Origin: Fasciolopsis buskii
Lineage: Eukaryota > Platyhelminthes > Trematoda > Plagiorchiida > Fasciolidae
Length of the DNA stretch: 64,000 nt
Direction: 5' to 3'
Assembly: GCA_008360955.1 (NCBI GenBank)
Contig: LUCM01002333.1
Coordinates: 1 to 64,000 of the forward strand
Position 1 is the first letter of the stretch, and each line of letters opens with the position of its first letter. Positions 52,601 to 63,965 of this stretch are shown here, in pieces. The notes below the pieces were generated by a model that was not told where the DNA came from, searched no databases, and was given only the letters and a program-made list of their open reading frames with translations. Both the position numbers and the translations under genes were made by a program.

Positions 52601-53268
52601 TCTCCAAGCCGTTTGCACATGGAGAGAATCCAATGAAAGGACTAGAAAACTCATTCCTTATTGCTCACAACTGAATGATAGCAAGCTGCTTGAACAAACC
52701 TTTTGCAGCGAAATATAAACCCTTACAAATAATTTTAAAATATCCATTATTTAGAATCAACGGAAAGTAGTCAACCTCGTTCGCAGTGATTACTTGTTGA
52801 TAGGGTCAGTTTTCGGTGAATATTTCTGCATTATTTAATCTATACCCATGCAAAAAACGATGTTTTTTATGCTTCCTTATCCGTTCGTTCCATGTTTCAA
52901 AAAAGTTTTTGAAAATGTCATGTCGGAGAAAAAAACAAAACCTTGAAAAAAGGCAAGCAACTTATCCAAAATTTTCCATCGCTCATCCTTGGATCATCCG
53001 TCAGCTTCCGGCAAATGGTTTCTCAGTCTCGTTCGAAAGTGTAGAGGCTTTTGCTATGTGTTATCCCACTTGTACTTACCTACTTGTATATGAAGACTGG
53101 TTGTCGCTGGACAAGGGAGAATATTTTTCACTTCGATAATAAACACCTCAAGACACCGATTCTTCCTTATATCATTTTATCATGTACATTTTCAACGGTT
53201 CGTTTCTCATCAGACAGAAAGATCACCATTTTTCCGCCAATCTTAAACAATTTGTTCGCTTTCTGTAA
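49692..53268. other. No gene recognised; some protein-like frames
   Basis: Open frames of 81 to 100 codons occur at 49692-49949 (+), 50294-50590 (+), 51194-51496 (+) and 51720-51965 (-). Their compositions are protein-like, and the 51.2-kb one contains CCAAG/GTAAGT-like and CTCTCGCAG splice-like motifs. They lie on both strands and lack known domains, so none is called. Confidence 0.3.

Positions 53269-53318
<50 letters not shown>
53269..53318. repeat. (TAG)n microsatellite
   Basis: About 16 perfect TAG units, then interrupted units up to 53395. Confidence 0.93.
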
Positions 53319-53319
<1 letters not shown>

Positions 53320-53400
53320 CAGTAGTATAAATAGCGGAAGTAGTAGTAGTAGTAGGATTAGTGGTAGTGGCATTACTGATAGTGGAAGTTTATTTTGTCT

Positions 53401-53577
53401 ATCTTTTTATCTTTAACTTCCTTTGTTAATGAAATCACAATGTACACCAATTTTCAGGAAGACGGCTGCGGCTAACAGGGGGCTGCCAAGTGAGGAAGCT
53501 GACCGGCTGTGGGAGGATTCGAACCCGCGACCTTAGAGTTCAAATGCCAAGGCCTTATCCGTTTGGCCACCGCCGGC
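53401..53577 (-). mobile_element. SINE (family A) inside a TAG satellite
   Basis: On the minus strand: GCCGGCGGTGGCCAAACGG, B box GGGTTCGAATCC, body CCCCTGTTAGCCGCAGCC, tail TTAACAAAGGAAG. TAG-rich sequence lies on both sides, so the element probably inserted into an existing satellite. I see no target-site duplication. Confidence 0.92.
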
Positions 53578-53760
53578 TGGTAGTGGTGGCATTAGTAGTA
53601 CTGGTAGTAGAAGATGTAGTACTTGCACCAGTAGCAGTGTTATTATAAGTAGTAGTGGAGTAGTGATGGTAGTAGTAGGTGTAGTATTGGTAGTAGTAGC
53701 ATTATTGTCATAAGTAGTAGTGGAGTAGTATTGGTAGTAGTAGATGTAGTATTGGTAGCT
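53578..53760. repeat. TAG-rich minisatellite, about 66-bp period
   Basis: Continuation of the TAG satellite with a higher-order repeat: ATAAGTAGTAGTGGAGTAGT begins at 53644 and again at 53710, and the following sequence stays similar. Confidence 0.8.
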
Positions 53761-54440
53761 CGGATCGCATGTTGCAGTTTTTCCATCACAAGGCGGTTTT
53801 CACTTCACCGAATACTCGAGTTTACATTAGTTTTTTTCTAATCAGTGACATCAAAACACTGTATTCTACTTTTCCGTTGCTCGGGACTAGTGATCATACA
53901 GTTAGAACCAAATTCGTGTTATTCTTTCAAATCATAATAACTAGTTGCGTGACACAATCAAATTGTTTTGATGCTGATTTTGTAAACTTTGGTCAGCAAG
54001 CATCTTGTGTATTTTATTCTAAAATTCACGAACAATACTTGAATGTGCATTCGTTTGGCCAGCCTAGCTTTATAAGTTCTGTGTGACAATTTCCGGTTTA
54101 GTTTCTGAGTGCACGGCGAAAGCTGTACGTGACTAGAATCAAATAACACGAAAATAAATGCTCGTCTCTTATTTGACTGTTCCACATTCTGTCTTGATCT
54201 TGACAAGACAGATCAATTTTTAGTTCCCTCAAATATTGGGATTGCAACTGGCTCGTATTCTCAGACTGCAAGTTTCGGACAACGAGAGAGGTCATATCCA
54301 AAGCCTTCGTCGTCCTTAGGATACCTACAGAGAAGTCATCTATCAGTTGGGGTCGATCGCTCTGAGCTAGCGGACAGTAACCGTGCAAATCAGTGATGGA
54401 TAGGTGCAACATCATGTGGTGAAGTTCAACGAACCGTTCA
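53761..54440. other. No gene recognised
   Basis: Two overlapping 105-codon and 82-codon frames on opposite strands, with no recognisable domain. Confidence 0.35.
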
Positions 54441-54608
54441 GAGCCTGCCCGGTAGCGTAATGGCTAAGGCGTTCAACTCCGAATCGTTCATCCCGTTTTC
54501 GTGACTCAGTTCGGGCCCAATGGATATACACTACTGAAGATTCCTAACAAGGATGAAACAGCTGTACAGTGCTAGTGCTTCCATGGTTTCAGTGTGGTGA
54601 GCTGAACG
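54441..54608 (+). mobile_element. tRNA-like SINE (family B)
   Basis: The head GCCCGGTAGCGTAATGGCTA and AAGGCGTTCAACTCCGAATC match the 7.7-kb copy. A weak B box (TTTTCGTGACTC) follows and then TTCGGGCCC, which can pair with the GCCCGG start. The body has AACAAGGATGAAACAGCTG, shared with 41.3 kb, and ATGGTTTCAGTGTGGTGAGC. The pairing and the boxes point to a tRNA origin. Confidence 0.6.
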
Positions 54609-54956
54609 ATGATATCACATGGTGAATTATTTAATGCTAAAAATCTTACGTGTTTTTGTTTAATGATTTTCATTGCACTGGATTATTTTAGAACAAAACT
54701 GGACGGACAAAAAATAACAAGACCGACTCGTCGAAAAATGAAGTACACCCGAGTAAGGATGACTGGAAAAAAGAGTGCCGGGTACTCATACAAGTTGAGG
54801 AAAGATAACCTTGAACGTGATGGCGGATTTCGGGTGAATTTTGTCATTCCGTCTGCATGCGAAGCTTACTATTGGCAATCGGTGATTGTTGTCATCTGCC
54901 GACGACGGTTCCCTAATCGCCGGTAATCGCCACCACTCTTTGTTTCCTCAATTCAG

Positions 54957-55096
54957 AATTACCTGATTCAACGAATGTTTTCAAACGTGAAATCCTGTTC
55001 AAATACTCCCTCAGTCTGCCCCCTAGCTTCGGTAACGCGAGGATGTGAACTACGCTGGTCAGCGAGGAATGATCCACGAGCCGATGGCCAGATCGG
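54957..55096 (+). CDS. Candidate internal exon, unidentified protein
   Basis: It begins after a strong 3' signal (TTTGTTTCCTCAATTCAG), runs 46 codons plus two bases in phase 0, and ends at a possible donor (ATCGG/GTAGAG). It encodes, for example, CPLASVTRGCELRWSARNDP. It ends with two bases left over, and the candidate exon at 55200-55268 supplies the third. No known domain. Confidence 0.28.
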
Positions 55097-55199
55097 GTAG
55101 AGTTATGACCTGTTTCCGGTCACAATATACTGGCAAGTCTCTCGTTGTTTTCCGATCCTATCAAGAGGGTAGCAAATGTCTTCGTATTCTGACTTTCAG

Positions 55200-55268
55200 A
55201 AGATTCGCTCGCCTTAGAAACACTATCACTGCAAATGACGTGAAAAATTATGGGACAATCGATGCTCC
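55200..55268 (+). CDS. Candidate exon of the same gene
   Basis: Starts after TCTGACTTTCAG and ends at a near-perfect donor (GCTCC/GTAAGT). It is phase-compatible with 54957-55096 over a 103-nt intron and reads RFARLRNTITANDVKNYG. A 73-codon plus frame at 55870-56091 follows a TTCTAG signal, but its frame does not continue this one. Function unknown. Confidence 0.28.
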
Positions 55269-56960
55269 GTAAGTTGTTTTTATTGCAAATGCTCCAATAT
55301 TAATAACGACGAAATGCGACTGCTACCAGAAGCCGTGTTGTTGTTACCACTATTAGATTCACTATGGTTACCATACTATAAATGACACTTTATTGTAGAG
55401 GTCAATAAAATCTCTTCTTGTGATGCGCTTTTATCAATCCAAATTCCTCCTTTTGACTGATATTTACGAATGAATGTGCGTGATATTTATCTACTTTTAT
55501 TCTTGTGATTAGCTAATGCTTTTATATCTGTCACACAAAAAAACAAACAAATATACTCTGATGTAATATCATCACTAATTGTTTTTGCCGAGATGAAATC
55601 AGTATTTTTTTCAACTGATCATTGTTTGCTTCTTCTAAGATCAAACAATGAATCCCCGTCTGATGTTAGAACACGCTTGTTCAAATGAAGCGGAATTTCA
55701 TCCTCGCATTTCTTCTCCCAGCAATATTTCGCTATCGCATTTTTGTACTAGTTCAATTCGCGCGCTCATCAAGGTCACACAACTGTCTGTTGCGAACTTA
55801 ATTACCTAATTTAATTTGTTCCCGCATCGAACGATTTATTTTCATTAATAATATCTTCTAGCAATTGTTATGCAAGTCACTTCAAAGTTCAACAATCAGA
55901 GACCATCGACAGTTGATCTCAAGACGGGCACCAAACGCTCGCATGCCTCATTTGTCCAAGTGATTCAACAATCTATCTTGAAGAGCAAAATGCTCGAAAG
56001 ATTGGACAATCAAACGACATGTGCTATGCGTGTCACGTATCTAACACGTTCACACATGCCAGTCGTGGCTCTCCTTCATCATTTGTCATAATGCTTTTAC
56101 TCAGTTATTGAATTGTAAGTGGATGTAAAGATTTCTAAAAATTTTTTCCCGGATATGAAAAAAGTCAGCCGCGGCTGGTCTCCGTGGGATTCTTCGACTT
56201 TTCTCACGTATTTTGTTGTCAAACATGTTAACGAATGAATTCATCCAAATCAGTAGCTATTCAAATTGTCAAAGGATTCAGCTACTCAACGTGTAATGAA
56301 ATGTTCCCTCCACGGCTATCGCATTCGTTCCACGGAGTGGTTCACTAAAAAAGCCTCCAAATTTGTTAGCCCACGCTTCCCGGCCAGTTCGCGTTTGATG
56401 TCCCATCTTGGTTTATTCATTTGACTCGCTAAAAGCTCAGGCAAACTCTTTGTGTCACAGATTCTTTGACTCAATATGCACGTCTTCGTTTCTCCGTCAG
56501 AAACTAAGAAGCATCCTGCATCTTCCGGTACAACTGCTTTTGTGCAGCAAACTTTCCAACACTCTTGTCAATTAGATCTGGCATATTCCAGTTTGATAAA
56601 CCTGTAATTTTTTATTTTTGGCCTTTTTAGAGAACATTTGGGTTGTTTTGCACGAAAAACACTGAAAATTGCTAATAATTTCCTAATATTCAATGAAATC
56701 TGGTGAACAGCGGCCACGATCAGAATGATTCTCTTACCGGACAGAACGTGCACCAATGTGTTAAGTATAACTATGGTGATTTTTGTCTATCCTTCCACCA
56801 TATTCAGGTCTGTATTCCCCCTATCTGAAGTCAGTATTGTCATCCCATGGATTTTGTTTTAGATGTCGATCCATAAAAAGCGTCTCTCTTTCGGAGCAAC
56901 GATGGGGACCCCATGGCTTTACATTTCGGATAAGAGAACTCCATCAGCTTTGAACGCTAC
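55269..56960. other. No gene recognised
   Basis: Contains the unassigned plus frame at 55870-56091 (QVTSKFNNQRPSTVDLKTGT...), which looks protein-like. Otherwise I see nothing. Confidence 0.35.
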
Positions 56961-57136
56961 GGCCGGCGGGGCCCAAGCGGATAAGTTCGCGGCATTCGGA
57001 CGTGAAGGTTGCGGGTTCGAGTCCTCCCACCGCTGGTCAACCTGCCCACTTGGTAGCCCTCTGCTGACCGCGTCCGCCTTCCTGAAAAATGATTTACGCT
57101 GTTATTTCAATAATAGAATTAGTAAAAGATGAAAAA
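56961..57136 (+). mobile_element. tRNA-derived SINE (family A)
   Basis: A box GGGGCCCAAGCGGATAAG, B box GGGTTCGAGTCC, CTCCCACCGCTGG, body CTCTGCTGACCGCGTCC, degenerate tail TTTCAATAATAGAATTAG. GGCCGGCGGGG at the head pairs partly with CCCACCGC. Confidence 0.9.
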
Positions 57137-57180
57137 TCATTTCCGAAATAACTGATCAACGAATTCTTCCGGTCTTATTC

Positions 57181-57361
57181 TGATGCTCACTCGCGATTTT
57201 CCACCATTATTTGAAACACCAATGGGAACTACCTCGACAGGGCTTGGTAATCAGTGTCCCTGCCTCATCACCCCTCCTCTCCATTGCGTTGAATTTCCTA
57301 TGGCTGAAATGATTGTACGCAATAGTCTATACAATACAATACAACACAATGCAATACAATT
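57181..57361 (+). mobile_element. LINE 3'-end fragment with ACAAT tail
   Basis: CTGAAATGATT...AGTCTATACAATACAATACA closely resembles the end of the element at the right edge of the window (CTGAAATGTGA...AGTCTATACAATGCAATACA). It is therefore probably a severely 5'-truncated copy of the same non-LTR family. Its upstream limit is uncertain. Confidence 0.45.
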
Positions 57362-57754
57362 CTTTGATCAGCCCAGCGCTCGGTGATCTGCCTTCTCGGT
57401 CACAATCGTACAGGATGCAGTCTCACTGCTACACAAATTGGTTGATCAATTTACCGTCCTTATTTTACCCATCCAATCGGAATTTTTTATTGTCTTTGTT
57501 CCAGACGTAACATGGATGAGCACTTTCGTGCAACCAATCTAGCACCTACTTAAACAAATCAGGTTGATCGTTTTCTGTTTTCAGTATCATCATCCCTCAG
57601 CAATCTTTGAACCCCGTCTCTGCATATTCTTGGTCGTCTCGTTAGTTACTGATTTCTTGACTCGAAAGCAGGCAAATTTGCCTCCAGAAGACTGACGTAA
57701 GGTTAAAATAATAACAACAGTGACTAATATTTCCCGTTTGATTCTCCATACATC

Positions 57755-57860
57755 GTCTAATAAATAGGTGATATTTCTGTGAACGGTCGCCCGTCATTAG
57801 GAGGCCATCGACTGGTCAGCTGACCGGCGGCGGGCGGGTTGGCTACCTACACGTGTCTCG
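57755..57860 (-). mobile_element. SINE (family A), degenerate fragment
   Basis: Contains TAATAAATAGG, AGGAGGCC and CAGCTGACCGGCGGCGGGCG, which line up with the minus-strand order of family A. The A and B boxes are not recognisable. Confidence 0.4.
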
Positions 57861-58869
57861 ATCGCTTAAACACCCTTGCAAGCTGCGTCGAAGGTGTACA
57901 CATTCAACGTATACATATTCATCTGTCCTGGTAAACTGGATAAAGGGAACTCGGCGATTCGAATTAATTACACTTTAATTGGTTTAAATCGGAGAGCAAA
58001 CGGTGTATTTCTAAACGAAATTAAACATGAAGTCTCATCCGCCTGGACAACTTTATCGATGTGAAAGCAAAGTGTTCGACATTGGCAGCGTGTCAGAAAT
58101 GAAAACATCCCACCCAACACTAGGGTTAGTGCGATGCCGCAAACACTTCAAATAGGTTTACCAACTTTCCATTAGTGCATTATTTGACGAAAAAATACGA
58201 CCAGTAGCAAATTCGATGCTCAGACGCTGAAATGCGAAAATACAGAGAAATCAGGCAAACGGGTGTGAAAACAGGAAGGCGTGAACAGGCAATGAACGTG
58301 TTAAAGAAGCGACCGGTTGGAGATTTGTGGACCTAGGAATAAGGGGAACATATTGCCGTCATTGTTATTGCAATAGTTGCCAGAGATTGGGTTGCTTGCA
58401 CAATTACAAATTCAGCAGTTCAACTGGGAAAGCTTCGGGTCTCGTGACCAATCGCCTGTATGATTCTTTGGCGTGAAATCTGGGATCTACCTGGTCACCA
58501 CTGGCAACTAAATGCTGCGAAAATTCTCTGTTCACTGTCTGAATCGTTCGTTTGCGCAGAGCTGCCGAGACGTGTTCAGATATCGCTTTTGACAGACGCC
58601 TGTTCGTGTTTCCAATGCACTGTACACTAGTAGATGAGAACGAAAACTGATTCCATGTGAACTGCGACTACAAATCTTTCCTTTATTATTCGACATTATA
58701 CATGTAAATAACTAAGGTGATTATATCAAAAGGAAGTTTCTTTGCATCGCAACTCTTTGCCCATCCACCCGTCCAAACTTGTTGGACTATGAGACTTAGC
58801 TTGCTCTGAACGGGTAGGGAAAACACTAATTTTACTACCAAAAAACCGTATTGGGAAGTGAAGCGCACA
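57861..58869. other. No gene recognised
   Basis: Short frames only. I see nothing supported. Confidence 0.4.
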
Positions 58870-59034
58870 CCTTCAGGTCGGCTAATACGATTGTGGCGTT
58901 TGGACATGAAGATCGCGGTTTCGAATTCTCCTACCAGCGGTCAACTTCCCCGCTTCCCAGCCCTCTGTTGAATGAGACCTCCGGGCGTGAAAAATGATGT
59001 ACATTCTTTTTTTGTGACTGAAGGACGTAAAATG
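58870..59034 (+). mobile_element. SINE (family A), diverged
   Basis: Head AGGTCGGCTAATACGATTG with a lost A-box core, B box CGGTTTCGAATTC (one extra T), body CAGCCCTCTGTTGAATGAGA, then AAAAATGATGTACATTC and a decayed tail. Confidence 0.8.
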
Positions 59035-60214
59035 TAGCAAGATCTGGAGGTGAGTTGTTTCAGCTTTGTCACTGGAATTTCTCCCCTGATGTTCTCGCGG
59101 CGAACCACAGTAAGTTCCTTTTAACGAATACCGAACAGACGTTTATCAAGGAGCACTCCACCTGTGCCCCACTAAAGGAGGCACATTGTCAGTCCTCAGT
59201 CTTGCTATTCGTAAATCGCCTCAGATAAGCGATTAAACAGTCGACTAACACTGTTGAACCTGTCCTAATCCATTTACGTTACCAGGGCAAACCAGATGAG
59301 TCTCGTGCGTATTCTCCAAAGAAAACAGCACAAAAATTTGGTCTGAACTGAAATACATAACGTCGACCAAAAACGGCAAGGCATTTCCGGTTGTGAGTGG
59401 ACATCTAAAATAACCAACTTGAAACAAGAGCAAAATGTATGCGGTAAACATCTCCTGGCACGATCGATCGCTAGCCAGGTAATGGAACCATTCCTTTTGT
59501 TTGATCCGTCAGTAGTACTGGCAGTGATTTTACTAGTTACCGATTGATGTTTAGTACAAATTTGCCGAGAAAACCGCTATCTATCTAAAGATAGAAGCCT
59601 GGACTGTGCAAATAAAAAAGCTTATTCGCTTCCGTGGCTTCACTCTGACGGAAAGTATTTTCGGTAAAGTTATCCAGTTGTTGTAATGGGATTGGACCAC
59701 TTTGTAACCTGTCCTTGAAAGAATACAATGGAATCAGTTTGGATAAAAATGGATGCAGCCTGATTCTGTTGTATTGTTTGTGGAAGTTCTTACCATAAAT
59801 TAACTGTTTGAACCATATGACTTGCTGATATAAGTAGTGAAATACAAGTAACAGGCAATTGTTTAGAAGGATTCAAAATACAATATGGTATTTTTCGAGG
59901 GGAAATTTCGAAGGAAGGCATAATGACGAATTTTGCAGTCATGCTTCGGACATTTTGGTTTTTCTGTACTTTAAATCAATTAACGTATTTCTCGTTCAAC
60001 CTTATGTCCAACAAACAGGGGTCTTGTTTGATTCCTAGCTAGGCAAATTCACCTTTGATGCATTTGTCAATGTTTGCATATGCACGGCAATAATGATGCT
60101 GACTCACTAGATCGAGTTTGATAATGAATGTCAAAATCGGGTATGTGCTTTAACGATCCTCCTAATCGATAAATGAGGCGGGGATTATCGATCACGTGAC
60201 TACTGCTGACCTCG
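59035..60214. other. No gene recognised
   Basis: Nothing supported on either strand. Confidence 0.4.
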
Positions 60215-60325
60215 GAAAAGGCGATGGAGCGATCGAAATTATGGCGCTTTAATTTGACGGTTTGAGTCCTCCTACCGCCGGATAATGTGCCGTTCAAAAG
60301 CTTCCGGTTGTTCGCAACCCTCGTG
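60215..60325 (+). mobile_element. SINE (family A), degenerate
   Basis: ATTATGGCGCTTTAATTTGA, the B-box remnant GGTTTGAGTCC followed by TCCTACCGCCGG, and a body remnant (CTTCCGGTTGTTCGCAACCC). The tail is missing. Confidence 0.6.
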
Positions 60326-61370
60326 GTTGTTCCAATGTTAAAGAATACGACAAATCACGAGAGACAAGAGGACAATAGAGCATAGATTAAATTGAACTTT
60401 CCATTAGGCTTTATGTAGAATGCAAGGACTTGCGGTGTATATCATTGGACTTATCAGATTGGGTAGAACTCATTTTCACTCAATACCGATAAAAGCACAT
60501 TAAGTAATCAGTTCCTGGCTTTCTTAAATGAAAACGACCAGTAGAATGGGGGGGGGAGTAAGCATCACCGTTCATTTGGCAGCATCCGAATCACAAGAAC
60601 CAAATATCCTCAAAGCCTATAGGGCCAGAAGTAGTGTATTTATATGATTAGCTGTAAAGACTACCCGGCGCAATATATTGGGTAAACATGCAGACAATTA
60701 AAAACCAGAATCTTGAAACTCAGAAGGAAGGAGAAGTACAGACCAGCATGCCATCCGATCATACGACCTTAAAGTATTAGAACGCTGTTCTACGATCACC
60801 CGTCATGCTAAATCCGAGGGCCATACCATTGATTATGACAACACCAGAGTCCTTCGGTGGGGATTTTACACACACACACACACACACACACATACACAGC
60901 CACACACAAACCGAACGCCATTACACCGAGGTCCTGACAACGACTGCCCATCCTACATACCTCGACCAGAACAAGGGTGCAGATATTTCAGGTATATTGA
61001 TGGCACTGAAAACTGTAAACACTCAAAGGGTCACAACATCCGTTTGACCCCAGGGGAACCAAAGAACTCCAACACGGATAGTAGGGACGGAGATCTAACA
61101 CACACCCTTACACTTCGCAACTTCGCAAATGCACAAACATACATATAGATAAAGAAATGAACGCGCCTTGTTTATACTCAGTTGTTCTAGGCAAACATTT
61201 CACTTTCATCTGCCTGTAAACCAGTCTTATCCGCACTTTAAGAAAGGTCGACAGATCAACAACTACCTCGACTAAGCTATGCTGTTGATCAATAAAAGTT
61301 TACACAGAAACTATTCATATGGCACACTTTCGCTGGTTGGCAGGCAGCTCTTAAATACACTCTTCCAGCC
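60326..61370. other. No gene; CA tract and possible LINE 5' region
   Basis: Contains the (CA)n tract at 60.87 kb and a G9 run at 60548-60556. The stretch from about 60.9 kb onward may be the decayed 5' part of the LINE that follows, but no motif proves it. Confidence 0.3.
60868..60898. repeat. (CA)n microsatellite
   Basis: About 12 CA units, then interrupted CA/CAC sequence. Confidence 0.9.
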
Positions 61371-63089
61371 GAGATGTCTATCCCGATATTGCTGAGTACC
61401 AACATCCGCTCACCGACTCATGTTCACACGTGTGTCATCCGCATACAAGAATCATGGCTGACTCCGGATATTGCTGATTCACTCGTTTCGATAGAGAGCT
61501 TCAGACTCCAACACCAGGACAGACTTTTGAACAAGAAGATTGGAGGCGGTGTTCAAATGGAATTAGCGGCCTCGTGTCATCCAAGGTTTTCTCGCCATGC
61601 CAGTACATTCATAACGGACCTATGTATTTTAGCTTGCAACACACTTTGACATATTGTTCGACATTTTTCTAGCATTTGTTGTCCCTCTTCCTGAGGATAA
61701 TCTACAAATTATTGTTGGTTGATCCAGTTGAATGTGTTTGATTTGATTGATCTCTGAGTTTCTCCCACCAGAGGCGGCTCCATTTTAGATAGTTATTACC
61801 AACCATCTTGACATCTTTTCCCTGAAACTGCGTGCTCCAATTTCAAGCAGTGGTTATTGTCTGCTTCTTCTAAAGCCAAAGATATGCTCTCGATCAGCTT
61901 TCCAGTCTTCTAGGCGAACAAATCAAATCCGAGTTCGCCTCCGTAACCTTTCACGCAACAACCTTACTGTTCTTCAGAAATCCCTTTCGATCGCATCTAC
62001 CTGTTTCTCTTTTAAACCCCTGCTCAATGACAACGTCAAACTTTTCACAGAGACGGTCAACGCAATCTTGAATATTTGCTGCCCCTCAGAAACGCTATTC
62101 ATCTCAAATGATCGTAGCTGCACCCAGAAACTGAAATCTCTAAGAGGATGCAACGAGCAATTCTGTAAATGTCGTAATAACTCAAGCGTGCGGTACAACC
62201 TAATAAAAGCTGAAATCCGGCGCGTCAACATGACGTTTGTCAGCCAACTGTTGAATGTTAACAACAATCGATTCCTATGACAAAGCATTCGACCGTTGTG
62301 TGGGAAGAAGTAAAAGCATACGAAAACTCCTGCGGACGTCGACAGTGTCAATCGTGCTTTCATCCACCGTTCCACTTATACCCCTACCATATTTGGTCAG
62401 GGTGATGATATGACAGTTACAAGTTTTCTAAAATTACCACATAGGTTGGACCTGACAGTTTGACCTCAGCTCTTTTAAGACATGGTGTTGTGGCCCTGAC
62501 GGATGCATTCACTTCTCTGATTAGCACATCATTAAGCTTGTCTTCTATCCCCGAGTGCTGGAGGCCCGTCACTATTATTCCCGTCCCCAAATCTATCAGT
62601 TCTATTGCTTGAGTAAAGCGCCTTCGCCCCACCGCACTAACATCTTCTGGTCCTAAACTGACAGAGCGCCCTGTACTTAAGCGCCTGCGTTCTTCTACGT
62701 ATCCTCGTGACCGCCCATTTCGGTTTGCTTATAAATTTAACAGGTCCACTTTGGACGGTGTCGTCTCCCTTATTCATCACATTTGTAAGTCCTTCGGCGC
62801 CTCGATGAAATCCGTCCGTTGCGCCTTTTTAAACTATTCTTCGGCATTTGATTCTGCCCCACGGTCTTTTTTACTTCACAAACTGGATACATTTGGTTGC
62901 CCCACGCTTTTATTAACATGGCTGTCTGATTACTTTACTAATCGAACCCAGTGCACATGAACGGACGGTTAAACCTCGAAACCGTTGGTTAACAACTCAG
63001 GATTGCTTTAGGGTGCCGTTCGTTTACCGTATATCTTCTCCACTTACATCAGCGTTTTACCAACTAACTCCCCGTGTCATATGTTTAAG

Positions 63090-63101
63090 TATGCTGATGA
63101 T
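63090..63101 (+). other. YADD catalytic box of the LINE RT
   Basis: TAT GCT GAT GAT, preceded by TTTAAG (FK). The two Asp residues are the metal-binding catalytic pair in this enzyme family. It is preserved here, unlike in the 24-26 kb element. Confidence 0.9.
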
Positions 63102-63965
63102 GTTGCCCTCTCAAACCGTTTCGAGCAATGATGACTTCCAAAGTTTTTCCAACAACCTATCCTCTATCTACGATTTCTTTGCACGAGCTGGTTTAAATCT
63201 CAACACACCTAAATGTTTCGAATGTTTGTTCTTTCTCCTTCGGTCAGCCAACCCATCCGAAACGTCTTCCGTCAACTCAAAATCACCTACCAAGGTTGCT
63301 TCTGTGAAATATCTAGGGGTTATTATTGATAAAACTCTGAAGTTGACTTCTCACATTTTCACGTCTGTTGAGAATCTCCTATGGTTGTCATTTCGAATCA
63401 GGAAGCCTCGACACTACAAGGTGAAACGAAACACCATCTCCCGAATTCTATACCACTGTTTTTCCAATCCTTCTTTAATGTTCTTCTATTATTTTTCCCG
63501 GTTTTATTAAAAAAGACTTTAAAATTCTTCGTCGGGGACTATCAATTATTAGCCGTATGTCCTTCATGTCACTAACCGAATTGTCTCTAAATCTGTGATC
63601 AGCACTTATCAGTACATGCGAAATTCAATCAAAAAATTCTTTCTGATCCCACGCACCCTATGCACATTGATCTTTCAAAGTGTCACTCACACACTTCTAC
63701 ACGACCCGCTTTTCGTTCCCTATCATCGAGAATCAATATCCATAGGAACTTCGTTGTCCCTTATTAAGCACGTATTTTGACAAATCGTAACCGTGTTTCA
63801 GCCTACGTCCTGAGCAACCTATCATAATGTGCTCTGATTAGTCCTCGATGAGTTTTGTTTTTCACAATTTTACGAGGTGGTGAGTGTGAATTTTGTCCTA
63901 TTTTGTTTTTACTCTCACATTTTTTGACTGAAATGTGATATTATTTTTGTGCTCAGAAGTCTATA

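Noticed and set aside
53051..53416. 121-codon plus frame with a poly-Ser run
   Set aside because: The Ser run is the TAG satellite read in another frame; no domain outside it.
61974..62375. 133-codon minus frame as a gene
   Set aside because: Antisense to the LINE linker region between endonuclease and RT, where the plus strand reads as retroelement protein.
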